Positions 15,055 to 25,518 of a stretch of 34,800 nucleotides of DNA are shown here, in pieces. This DNA comes from Cochliopodium minus (lineage: Eukaryota; Discosea; Himatismenida; Cochliopodiidae), in assembly GCA_024220525.1 (NCBI GenBank), contig JAMYWO010000369.1, positions 1 through 34,800 of the forward strand, written 5' to 3'. Below the pieces are notes generated by a model that was given only the letters and a program-made list of their open reading frames with translations, did not search any database and was not told the DNA's origin. The translations under genes and the position numbers were made by a program. Positions within the stretch are counted from its first letter, which is position 1. Each line of letters opens with the position of its first letter.

Positions 15055-18000
15055 ATGGATTTGAATAATTTGGATGGTTTCAATCAAATTAACAATGTAA
15101 AAGGTTGTCTTAAAAAGATCCTTGTTGAAGGAACCTCAGAAGAAAAGCCAACAAAAGGATCAAAAGTAAAAGGTAAGATTCAAAAAAAAGATTTGGACTG
15201 CAAAAAAAATTATTCTTATAATATTCTTTGAATATTCTTCTTTTTAAAAAATATTTTGAAATTGATATTTATAAATACGTAATATCATCAATAATTTACA
15301 GAATCTCAAATTTTGTCTTTAAATATCTTTATAAAACTAACAAAAACTTATTGCAATCGATATATTATAGTACATTATACTGGATGGTTGCTCGATGGAA
15401 CTGAATTCGATAGCTCCAAAAAAAGAAACACACCATTTGAATTCACATTGGGAAATGGACAAGTGATCAAAGGGTATAATCAAAAAAAATAAACCAACAT
15501 CTAACTTTAATGCATTTATAAATGCATGATAACAAAATATAAGATCATCATACGACACATCTTATCAATATACTTGATAATTTAATAACTGCTTTGATTT
15601 ATCAACTCATTTATTTTGTAGATGGGATTTGGGTGTTGCTTCAATGAAGAGAGGAGAAACCGCAAGATTGCATTTGGCACCAGAGTTTGCTTATGGAGAG
15701 AATGGATCGCTTCCCACCATCCCCAGAAGCGCCACCTTGGTATTTGAGGTCGAATTGTTGGATTGGGTTGAACCACCACCAGATAAATCAAATATGACAT
15801 CTAAACAATTGATTGAATTATCATTAAAAGAAAAGGGTATAATAAAAGAAGATAATTCCATACTTTTTAAATCTTTAATTTATACCTCATACAATTATAT
15901 TAATGGCTTAATTCTATCGTATAATCTTTATTCATCATTTATGTATCTAATTTAAAAGTTTCCAAAAATTTTTTTAAAATTTGTTTTCATTTTTTTGCAA
16001 ATATTTTTTTTTTCTTTTTTTTTTTTCAAACATTAAAATACAAAAACCAAAATAAGAAATTTTCATTTTGCTTTTAATTTCAAATTAAAAAATATTTAAT
16101 TTTTTAAAAAATAAAAGAATTGGGAAATGAACAATTCAAAAAGTCAAACTTCGAAAAAGCATTGCAACACTACAACGAATCAGCAGACTGCTACGACTTC
16201 ATCGAGGACGAAAACGACAAGAACGAAGCCAAAGTTACCTACATCGCTTCCCTCTCCAACGCCTGTGCTTGCTACCTCTCCTTGAAGAAGTGGGACAAGG
16301 TCATCTCCAAGTGCGGTGAAGTTTTGCAAGTTGACAAGAGAAATGCTAAGGGTTATTTCAGAAGGGCTTCTGCTCATTTTGAACTCCAAGAATTTTACAA
16401 GGTACTTTTTACTTAAAATTTAATTTTTTTTTTGTTTAAATTTAGAATTATTTATAATTATTCGTCAAGAAAATTATTTTTTTTTATTTTTTTTTTAATT
16501 TTCTTCAGATTTTTTTTTTACATCAACTTTTATATTCTATGATTAATCTTATTTCTTTCTCTATATTTCTTTTTAATTAAATTATTTTAATTATTCCTTT
16601 TTTATTAATTAATTTACTCAATTTTTTTTTTTTTATGTTTTTCTTATTTAATTTTTTTTTTCCCAATTAACAAAGGCAAAGCAAGACATTCTCCAAGCTA
16701 CCAAACTTGCACCTAACGACAAACAAGTGAGAAGTATGCACGAACAAATCTTAAAGAGTATCGAAAATGAAAAAAACAAAGAAAAGAAATTATTTGCAGG
16801 TGTATTTGATAAGGGTAAATCTTTCTTTTGGTTATTGTTTATTATTAATTTTTATTAATAAAAATTATTCATTCCTAATTATTTTATTTATTTCTTAATT
16901 TCATTTTTTATTTTAAAGTTTATTTTACATTTTTAATTTTATTTTATTTTATTTTTTGTTTTTTAGTTTTATTTTACATTTTTTAGTTATATTTTCATTT
17001 TTTATTTCAATTTTATATTTTCAATTTTTATTTTTAATTTTTTTTTTTAATTTTCTGTTTTATATTTTTAATTTAAAAAACTATTTCTTATTTATTATTT
17101 TTTTTTAATAATTATTTTTTATTTTTTAAATTTTTTTAATTGTTAATATTTTTAATTTTTTATCTTTTATTTTTTGTTTTATTTTTAATTTTATATTTTT
17201 TTTAATTTTCTGTTTTACATTTTTAATTTTATTTTTTTAATTTTATTTTTTCGAAATTATCGAAGGTAAAGGATCAATCTACAAAGAAGTAAACGCGCCA
17301 GTGTTCCACACAGGGCCAAACCCCAAAGTATTCTTCGACATCCAAATGGGAGAAGAGAAAGCAGGCCGCATCGTCTTTGAATTGTTCGCCGACAGAGTTC
17401 CCAAAACCGCCGAGAACTTCAGAGCTTTGTGTACTGGAGAGAAGGGTACTGGTAAGAGAGCTAAGCTTCACTTCAAAGATGTCATTTTCCATCGTGTCAT
17501 CAAAAACTTTATGATTCAATCTGGAGATATTGATCATAAAGGTACCTTTTCAAAACAAAAATTAATTTTTATTTATTATTTTTTAAAAATTTTTAATTTT
17601 ATATTTATTTTTTTTCAAATCATTTTTTTATATTTTAATTTCGTTTATTTTAATTATTTTAATTTATTTTTTTTTATTTTTTTTTTTCATTTTTTTTAAA
17701 TTAATTTTTATTTCGTTCAAATCACATTCAAAACAAAAATTAATTTTTCTTAATTTTTATATTTTTTTTTTTTTCTTTTCAATATTTTAATTTAATTGAT
17801 TTTAAATTTATTTCATATTTTCACTTTTAAACATTTGTTCCATTTTTATTTTTTTAATATTAATTATTCTTTATTTTTAAATTTCGTTCAAAAAAAAAAT
17901 TTAATTCTCAAAAATTCTTTTTTTTTTTTTTTGTTTATTTTTAAAATTTTTTTTTTTAGATGGTTATGGAGGAGAAAGTATTTATGGAGAAAAGTTTAAT

Positions 18001-18386
18001 GACGAAAACTTTGAGTACAAACACGACAGGGAAGGTCTCCTCTCAATGGCCAACTCTGGAAAAAACACTAACGGATCCCAATTTTTCGTCACTTGCAAAG
18101 CCACTCCTCATCTCGACGGAAAACACGTTGTATTTGGTAAAAAAAAATTATTTATTTTTAATTTTTTAATTTAATTTTTTTAATTTAATTTTTTAATTTT
18201 TAATTTAATTTGTTGTTTTATTTTGTTTTTTTTTTTTCAGGAAAGGTTATTGAAGGTTTGGACCTTGTCAAAAAGATTGAGAACACAGAGACTGGAGAAA
18301 ATGATAAGCCTGTCAATACTGTCAGAATCATTGATTGTGGAGAAATTAAAGAGGAAAGTTCTGGAATAGAAGAAGTAAAGAACTGA
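15055..18386 (+). CDS. Dual-family immunophilin: FKBP-TPR-cyclophilin fusion (FCBP)
   Basis: Eight exons give 485 residues in frame: 15055-15172, 15371-15473, 15622-15836, 16118-16401, 16676-16814, 17266-17541, 17960-18136 and 18241-18386 (TGA). Two peptidyl-prolyl isomerase folds are joined by a TPR domain. The FKBP part (about 20-130) keeps the ligand pocket: 'HYTGW', 'EFDSS', 'VIKGWDLG' and 'FAYGENGS'. The TPR part (about 145-275) has all five carboxylate-clamp positions that bind Hsp90/Hsp70 tails: 'KELGN', the Asn of 'SNACACYL', and Lys/Arg of 'KGYFRRA'. The cyclophilin part (about 300-475) has 'FHRVI', 'FMIQSGD', '[15 protein letters not shown]' and 'LDGKHVVFG'. The position of CypA Trp121 is His ('TPHLDGKH'), as in Cyp40, which predicts weak cyclosporin A binding. 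Likely a cytosolic Hsp90 co-chaperone. Intron phases match at every junction, so two separate genes are unlikely. Confidence 0.93.
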
Positions 18387-18611
18387 GATTTACACAATTA
18401 AAAAAAAAAGAATTTCCAAAAATTAAAATTAAAAAATCTAATTTATAAATCCTTTTTTGATCCATCTTCCAATTTCAACCAATTTTTTTCTCAAAGCAGT
18501 ATTTTATTGAGTAAATAAATTTGATAGGATAGATAAATAATTATACATAACATTTTTATTGAAAAAACTATTATATTTTTCCAGACAAACAAAATTCTTT
18601 CGTTAGTATGT

Positions 18612-18803
18612 TCAGTTGAAATTGAATTGATTTGGGTAGGGAGAGAGAATAGCAGAATGATCATCCTCAGGGAATCCTTGCAAGATGTACTGCTTTTGAA
18701 TAGGAGATTCATAATCCTTTTGATGGCTTCTGGCAATCCCAAATGAATCTTGGGGAAAAGGATTGAAAGTTATCAGCATAGCATAAGATGAACCATTCCT
18801 TCT
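18612..18803 (-). CDS. Orphan terminal exon, 63 codons
   Basis: A clean coding-like exon begins after an acceptor (aaaattag) at 18804 and ends at TGA 18612-18614. It reads 'RRNGSSYAMLITFNPFPQ' and later 'YILQGFPEDDHSAILSPY', with a balanced composition unlike the surrounding A/T sequence. An ATG directly followed by gttaat lies at 19031-19029. Joining it would give a 64-residue protein with the same ATG-then-intron layout as nearby genes, but the 225-nt intron is only a guess. The exon could also be the remnant of a longer gene or start at its internal ATG. No family recognised. Confidence 0.4.
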   Translation of the reverse strand, partial: RRNGSSYAMLITFNPFPQDSFGIARSHQKDYESPIQKQYILQGFPEDDHSAILSPYPNQFNFN

Positions 18804-18814
18804 CTAATTTTGAA

Positions 18815-20188
18815 AGTAAAGAATAAAAGATTAATATCTAATTTTAATAGATGTAAAATAAATATTTTTAACAAATAATAAAATTTTTAAAAATATATTT
18901 AGTATTGAAGTACTATATATTCTTTTCTTGAAGCTATATATTAATTTTTTTAATTATTTTTATTATTTTTTAATATGTCTTTGGAATATTAATATTTTTT
19001 TTCAAAAAAAGTAAATTGATTTATTAACCATTTTATTAAAGAAAAATATTGGAAAGATAGCTAGTGATTTCTTTTTTTTGATTTGTATTCTTGAATTGAT
19101 CTTCTTTTCATTGTATTCTGTAATACTATAAATAAATAAAAAAATTTTAACTGAAAAATAAAAAAATTATGCAAAATATTTTACATACTCTTTATCTTCT
19201 TTTTTTCTTCTTTCAACAAATTTTAATTTTTTTATTGTTCTTCAATTCCTCCTTTCATTGAATCAAGTCCAATAGTAAAATAATGTTTCAGTATTTCTAT
19301 TATTTTTCTAATTAGGATCATTATTTTTTCAACTTGGTAAAAACTTTTTTGATTTTTCTTGATTGATAATTTAATTCAATTATTCCAACAACTTTAAATC
19401 CCATTCATTTTTGTTTATTTCAGTATTTTGGTTTCAATCTTTCATTTTTTTTTTTTTATTCTTAGTTATTTTTTATTTTTTATTGTGCCAAAAATTTGAA
19501 AAGACAATTTAAAAATTTTTTTTTTTTGGATTTTGAAGAGCTTTTAAATAATTTTACAATTTAAAAAAAATTACATCTGTCAATTCACAAAAAAAAAAAA
19601 ATGATTTCTCTTACAGTATGTGAAACATTTTATATTGTGCTCCATTAAACAAAAGGATTAAATATTTTTGGTAAAATGGAGAAATAGTCAATTCTTTTGA
19701 TTATTTTTTTCATTACGGATTACAGCGTAAACAAAGTATTGTTGAACTCAAAAGTTTGATGGAAAGATTAATGATGAAAGCAATTCTATTTTTGACATTA
19801 TTTTTGAATAGAAATAAATCACAAGGAAATAAATTCTATTTTTGACATTGAAAAGAAAAGGAGAATGTAAATGATGATTAAAAACATGAATAAACTTGAC
19901 CTGAATAGACTTGGATATAATCAAAGGTAAAAATTGAAACATAGAATAAAATAATATTTTTAATCCTAATTATCATTTTTAAATATATTTTTAAATATAA
20001 CAAATATGCATCTTTTAGAAAGATATACCTAAAAATCCAGAAAAAAGGATAGAACTTGAAGTATATTTCTTTATTTGCTAAATTTATGAAAATGAAATTA
20101 AATTTATAAATATATATTAAGACAAAAGATTATTGAGAAAACATAAAAAAAAATAAAAAAAATAAAAATCAAAATCTGAAAAAAAAGT
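18815..20188. other. Mostly non-coding A/T-rich interval
   Basis: No clear gene. Segment 18970-19290 resembles 21831-22190 in the same orientation. A short plus-strand frame of about 58 codons ends near 19840 and reads 'YGLQRKQSIVELKSLMERL', which could be a relic exon. An 18-bp direct repeat (attctatttttgacatt) occurs near 19783 and 19833. Confidence 0.4.
18970..19290. repeat. Diverged dispersed repeat, copy 1
   Basis: The blocks 'aatatgtctttg', 'ggaaagatag', 'tttgtattcttg' and 'gttcttcaatt...aagtccaatag' recur in the same order and orientation at 21831-22190, with insertions and substitutions between them. Both copies lie in the flanks of family-A genes. Judged by eye; the boundaries are approximate. 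Confidence 0.45.
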
Positions 20189-21248
20189 ATGGTATGAAAA
20201 TACAAGTTAAATAAAATATACAATTATATTTAACAAATAATTAAATACCTTTTATTTGGTCTTCAAATACACCCAAAGTAATATAATTTTTCTAATTCTT
20301 TTTTTAAAAAATACTTAGGGGAACCAACTTACAAAACAATTAAACGAACTCGATACTTGCGATATAATAGGACATATTAAATTGATTGAAAGGAATAGAG
20401 AGGGGAGTCGAAAAAGAGGGAGAAATCATACAAAGTTGAATCTGTGGAAAGATATTCGCCTAAAATATGAAAACAATCCAGAGTATGTGAAATCCTGCTT
20501 ATATTTCATTAAACACAAAACCATAGGATTCACATTCCACATTTTAGTTATCCACTGCACTTTTTTGCTTGAACTCATGAAAGTACATAACAATAAGCAC
20601 AAAATAGCAATAAAGAAAGATAAAGGGATGTTCTCCCATGCAAATCATTATTTCACAGACAAAAAGGACCTAAAAACCTACTTAAAGGGCGAGATAGGCG
20701 ACGAGGGAATAGATAAACAGCTATCCGAATTGAAAAAACGAAATGATCATCTCAAGTCCAAGGTCTTCTACTTGAAGGTGGAGGAGGTGGTCCAAAACCC
20801 TTTGGATCATTTGAGCCAAGAAAAGATGGAGTCAACTGATTCTAATCCCATATCTCTGAAAAGACCATCCAACTCTGGGTCCATTACCAACAACACAAAC
20901 AACACCAATGAAAATGCTAATGTCGATAATTTATTGAATCAGAATTCAGGCGATGAAGAACCCAATCCCAAGAAAAAAAAAAACAAATCTTCCAGCCCAG
21001 AAAAAGGATATCTCCCTCCTTCTCCTAACTCTGCAGATACTGAACTCCATGAATGTAATCTTGAATCAAACGATAATGGACAAGATCATGAAAGTGAAAT
21101 AGAGAATTTCTTTGATAAAGTCGAATGGATTCCTCTCTATTTCAGTGATCGTGGCTCTTTCTTTGGAGACATAGAAGACTTCATTTTCAACGAAAATGGA
21201 AAGAGGAAGAGAAGTGAAGAAATTTCTTCAAAAGAGTTTTCATTGTAA
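20189..21248 (+). CDS. Orphan family protein A, 310 aa
   Basis: Exon 1 contributes only the ATG (20189-20191), followed by donor gtatga. Exon 2 runs 20319-21248 (TAA). The start MGNQLTKQL has Gly2 and Thr6, matching the N-myristoylation consensus. The shared family domain covers about residues 35-150: 'LWKDIRLKYENNPEYVKSC', 'MFSHANHYF', 'LSELKKR' and 'KVFYLK'. A polar tail rich in Asn, Ser and Pro follows, including a KKKKNK patch that could be a nuclear signal, and it ends acidic then basic. Relatives at 23447-23989 and 28542-29313 share the domain and the ATG-intron layout. The 3' part is copied in inverted orientation at 21427-21815. I do not recognise the domain. Confidence 0.72.
20727..21115 (+). 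repeat. Inverted repeat, left arm (389 bp)
   Basis: This segment of gene A matches the reverse complement of 21427-21815 with no length change and one difference seen (the Cys codon TGT against TAT). The arms are separated by 311 bases. The left arm is entirely coding. Confidence 0.93.
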
Positions 21249-21426
21249 TTAAAAATTGTTGAATTGTATTTTTTAATTATTATCACAATTAATATATTCA
21301 AATTCTTTTCGTTTTGCCCTCATTTCTGATCAAATCAACTCTTTAAGTAAAAAAATAAGAATATATACAAAATAAATTTTAATTGGAAATCAAATTAAGT
21401 TCCAAAATGAATCCAATTTGAAAGAT

Positions 21427-21815
21427 TCAAAGAAATTCTCTATTTCACTTTCATGATCTTGTCCATTATCGTTTGATTCAAGATTATATTCATGGAGTTC
21501 AGTATCTGCAGAGTTAGGAGAAGGAGGGAGATATCCTTTTTCTGGGCTGGAAGATTTGTTTTTTTTTTTCTTGGGATTGGGTTCTTCATCGCCTGAATTC
21601 TGATTCAATAAATTATCGACATTAGCATTTTCATTGGTGTTGTTTGTGTTGTTGGTAATGGACCCAGAGTTGGATGGTCTTTTCAGAGATATGGGATTAG
21701 AATCAGTTGACTCCATCTTTTCTTGGCTCAAATGATCCAAAGGGTTTTGGACCACCTCCTCCACCTTCAAGTAGAAGACCTTGGACTTGAGATGATCATT
21801 TCGTTTTTTCAATTC
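21427..21815 (-). pseudogene. Truncated inverted copy of family gene A
   Basis: On the minus strand this copies the second half of gene A, from the 'ELKKRND' segment to 'SEIENFF', with a single amino-acid change (Cys to Tyr). It lacks the start codon, the ATG-intron and most of the family domain, and after the homology ends it reads a few unrelated codons to a stop. An ATG just upstream on the minus strand is in a different context and meets a stop at once. It is therefore a partial duplication and probably not a gene. Near-identity means it is very recent, kept alike by gene conversion, or an assembly fold-back. Confidence 0.8.
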
Positions 21816-23446
21816 AACACTTCATTTTTTAATTTGTCTTTGTATTAATAATATTTTTTAAAAAAAGGAAATTGATATATAGTTATTTATAGCAAATTTT
21901 TAAGTTTTATAGATTCTTTTCTGATGTATCAAAAAATTAAATTAGAGAAGAAATTCGAATTGGGTTTGTAAAATATGATGTTTTCAATTTACCCTTTGTT
22001 ATAATATCTTTTCAAGATTTTTTGAAAAATTTTTATATCACTCACTATGTTATTCTGGAAAGATAGGTATTTTTTATTCGATGTTTGTATTCTTGTTTTG
22101 ATTATTCTTCTTTTTTCCTTCTTTTCCATCTCCTCAATTTTTTATAGTTCTTCATTTTCTCCTTTTCAAAGTCCAGTAGAAAATAATAATTGGTCAAAAT
22201 CTTTCGCGCATCTATTATTAATTTAAAGAATTTTATAATCATAATAACTTTATAATACTTTTTATTTTCGATTAATCGTGAATAAATTGTTCAAGAACAA
22301 TTAATATTCTTTGATTTCATTATGTTTTCATATTAATAGTTATAAATTTGTTATTTTATTGTTTATTTCCATCTTGACTTATAAATATTAATCAATTTAT
22401 GATACCACTATATTTTTGGGTTTTAGTTTCTTTAAATTTGAATAATTTGTTTATATTTCTTCCTTTTTTTGGTTTGCATTTTTTTTTATTTTATTCATTC
22501 ATGTCCTTTCTATTTTTTCTCAATCAAAAACAGAAAAAATAATTTCTTTACTTTCTCATTCCATTCAATTGTTCAAATTATCAGATCCTTCTTTTCAGAA
22601 TCTTGGAAATTCATTTTTGGTGAAATTAATTTGAAACCAAAAGTGTTACTATTGTTGATAAAAACTAACAAATTACTCTATCTTTGAAGATTACTGAATA
22701 TTGATTCAGTGAAATTTTTAAAACTATTGAAGGAACATAGTGATAAAAAACAAAAATGGAAAGACATGAAAAAAAAATAAAAAAAAACACAAAGTAAAAA
22801 AAATTTCTAAATATTTTGGAAATATAGGTAGATAAAAAGTAATGGTTATAAATATGATAAACTTATTACTTTCATTTTTAATTTAAATCTTTTTTTAAAT
22901 ATTTTTACCTTCATTTTCATTTAGATTAAAATTTTAAGGGAAACAAATTTGATATGCTTTAAATTTAATCGACCTTAAAGATAAAAAGACTATTTAAAGA
23001 CTGTAATTATTTTTTCACCAAAAATTTTCAAAATTGATTTTTTTTTTTTCAAATTTTAAAGGATGAACGGCAAGAAAAGAAAAATAGAATAGACAGGATC
23101 CAATATAAGATAATACTCCCAAAGATTTCTTTCAAATTGATTTAGATGGTAATATCTATATTTAAAAAGAGAACAAAACATACAATTCAATTTAATGCCA
23201 CTTGTGAATCATTCACACTTAATTATTACTCTGAAATTAAATTAAATAAAAAAATAATACTTTTAAATTCAAAAATAAAAGTTCAAATAGATAGATAAAA
23301 GGATACTTAAAAGGAATCGACCTTTTATTTACCATTTTTGCCCATAATAAAAATATGAACTCAAATAAATAAATATATATTAATAAATTTTCAAATATAA
23401 AGACAAAAAAATAAAAAAAAAAAGCTTCAAAAAAAACTTATTCTAA
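21816..23446. other. Non-coding A/T-rich interval
   Basis: About 1.6 kb without a supportable gene. It begins with the second copy of a diverged repeat (21831-22190). The plus-strand open frame near 22469-22687 is rich in Phe, Lys and Ile and looks like background. A short ATG frame at about 23063 (MNGKKRKIE) ends at once. Confidence 0.4.
21831..22190. repeat. Diverged dispersed repeat, copy 2
   Basis: Counterpart of 18970-19290, same orientation, with an insertion of roughly 150 bases after the first block. Judged by eye. Confidence 0.45.
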
Positions 23447-23989
23447 ATGGTAACAGATTCTCCTTGGAATGTTTTTATATAAATTATAAATTTTTGAATA
23501 AAAACATTTTGCTCTTTTACTAATTAACAAATAACAATTAATTTTTATTAGGAAAATCAACTCTTTATATGCAATAATACATTTGAAACTCTGGAGATGA
23601 TCTTTGGAAAGATGAACATGATCAGGAGAAGAAGAAGGAATGCAAGAAGTTTGAATTTTTGGAGTATTATCTTTGCTCTCTACCATATCTTGCCTCATTA
23701 TGTTGAATACCATGTAAAATTTATGAGATTTGGAAACTACCAGATTTGCATCATAAGAAATTCCCTCATTCTTGAAATCATGAATTTCCACTACAATCTT
23801 AACAACAGGAAAATACCATCTGATTCCCTCATGTTGATCCATGCAATCTATGCAATCCGTTCTAAATTGTTTCAAATATACAAAAAGGGTGATTTCGGGA
23901 ATCAATTTGTTAATCATGTTCTTTCACAATTGAAGAATTTAGGATGCAAGATTTTTTTCTTTAAGATCAACGAGAACCAAGACAATTGA
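23447..23989 (+). CDS. Orphan family protein C, 146 aa (short form)
   Basis: Exon 1 is only the ATG at 23447-23449, followed by donor gtaaca. Exon 2 is 23552-23989 (TGA), after the acceptor tttttattag. The N-terminus MENQLF resembles MGNQLT of the gene at 20189, supporting the shared split start. An Arg-rich patch 'RRRRRNAR' precedes the family domain ('LNFWSIIFALYH', 'VKFMRFGNY', 'LSQLKNLGCKIFFF'). It lacks the Asn/Ser/Pro tail of the other members and stops right after the domain, and it is more diverged, with Phe/Ile-rich replacements. It may be a short living member or one starting to decay. Function unknown. Confidence 0.62.
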
Positions 23990-24017
23990 TCCCATCTATC
24001 TTGAATTGGGTTTATTT

Positions 24018-24018
24018 N
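24018..24018. other. Ambiguous base (N)
   Basis: The only undetermined base in the window sits in a long A-rich tract between gene C and the exons at 24187. The local sequence may be unreliable in homopolymer length. Confidence 0.99.
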
Positions 24019-24186
24019 AAAAAATAGAATAAAAATAAAAAAAAAAATAAACAAAATAATAATAAAAAAAAAATTACAATTACAATTAAATTCAAAAAAA
24101 AACATAAAATAAAATAAAAATAAAAAAAATAAATGAAATAAAAAATAAAATAAAAAAAAAAAATTGAACAAAATTTTTTCGCAGAG

Positions 24187-24827
24187 GAATGGAAATATGA
24201 GGCTCAAAGTGGTTTGTTGAGTAACACCTTTCAATCTTTGGAGCAGAAAAAAATTTTTAAATTTGATGGTTCTTATTTAAAACCTCTTTCTCAAAACGAT
24301 GGAATAGGTAAAATAAAAAAACAAAAAATTTAAAAATAAAATATTAATAAAAAATAAAAATAAAAAAAATAAAAAAATAAAAATTATGAAAATTATAAAA
24401 AATATTAAAAGTTATAAAAAAATGAAAAATAAACAAAAAAAAATTAAAAATAAAAATATTTCTCGTTAAAAAAAACAAAAAAGATAAGAAATTTAAAATT
24501 AAATTATTAAAATTAAAAAAAATAAAAAAAATATTCATGTTTTTTTTTTTTTTTTGAAAAGGATATGGTCGTTGGGATGGTTTTACAATTTGTTGGTACA
24601 GCGATAGTAACAAAGTGATAGAAGAATACACTTTCTATCCTCCCGAAAACGAATTCATGTGCCTCAACGAAGAACTCTCTTGGGTGTGGTACCCCGAAAA
24701 GAACGCACTGCAAGCCAAATTTGGCGGCAATGGTTGGATAGTAGAAGGAAACATTCCTTTTTGTATTGTTATGTTTTTACAGTTGATTCGTTATGCTAGT
24801 TTGACTGTCGATCTTGATGATCTTTGA
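24187..24827 (+). CDS. Protein of unknown function, 3' two exons (5' end unresolved)
   Basis: Two exons are well supported: about 24187-24309, then a 252-nt A-rich intron, then 24562-24827 (TGA). The first reads 'EEWKYEAQSGLLSNTFQSLE' and ends phase 1 (gata|g, donor gtaaaa). The second continues 'GYGRWDGFTICWYSD' and is rich in Trp, Tyr and Gly, ending with a hydrophobic segment 'FCIVMFLQLIRYASLTV'. The acceptor of the first exon is either at 24184 or 24186. No start codon could be placed: upstream is an A-rich tract with one N, then gene C. A frame overlapping the end of gene C could be spliced in phase but looks like a shadow. No family recognised. Confidence 0.5.
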
Positions 24828-25518
24828 TCTTTTCTTTTTTTGGCAGTACTGTGGGTTGAATTTATTTTTTTGTGGGTTGAAAAAAAGAAAAAAGAAGAAA
24901 GAACTTGTTGATCTTTTTTTGAAGAAGAAGAAAATTTTCTCTTTTTTTTTTTTTTCTTTTGTTCAAAAAATCTATTTTAAAAAAAAGTATAAATTAAAAT
25001 TTTATTTTTTTTTCATGTAAAACAATCTTTCGCTTTTTCTTTTATTTTAATCATGAATTCTTTGTTTTCCATTTTTTCTCTTTTTGAAAGAAAGCTTTGA
25101 ATATGAGATCCTTTGTTATTAATTTTTTTGAATAAAGTTTCTATTGAAGGATGTTTCAAATAGACACCAACAGTTATGCCTTTAAATCTAAAAGAGATAA
25201 AATGGAAAAAATAACAAATTTGACAATTATTACTATTGAAAATGGATTGATTTAAAGCAAACATTTTTTGAATATATAATTATATTATAATCATTAAAAA
25301 ATGGAAAATAGAATTTTTGGTCATTAATTATTCATTCTTGAGGAACTTTATTCTTTAAGCAAACTCCGTTGTCACATCTTTTCATTTAATTTAAAATTAT
25401 AAGAGGTCGAAACAACTGAAAAAGAGAAATTGAAAATGGAAATTATTTTTTCAAATTTTTAAGATTATTTGAAAATATAAAAAAATAAATAAAAAAAAAA
25501 AACTAAAACGATAAAGAA
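24828..25518. other. Intergenic interval
   Basis: A/T-rich sequence. A minus-strand frame of about 83 codons at 25264-25013 starts MFALNQSIF and contains 'GVYLKHPSIETLFKKI'. It may be a small gene or a relic, but splice sites and homology do not support it further. The last 130 bases should hold the promoter of the histidine-rich gene. Confidence 0.3.

Noticed and set aside
15837-15955. Open frame continuing past the FKBP exon as a separate FKBP gene
   Set aside because: The extension is intronic A/T sequence; the donor at 15837 and acceptor at 16117 join in phase to the TPR exon. Intron retention could still give an FKBP-only form.
20727-21815. Inverted repeat as terminal repeats of a DNA transposon
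   Set aside because: The arms are internal coding sequence of gene A, the 311-base spacer has no transposase, and no target-site duplication was seen at the outer ends.
23438-23917. Minus-strand frame of 159 codons over gene C
   Set aside because: The plus-strand frame shows family homology and the shared ATG-intron layout; the antisense frame shows neither.
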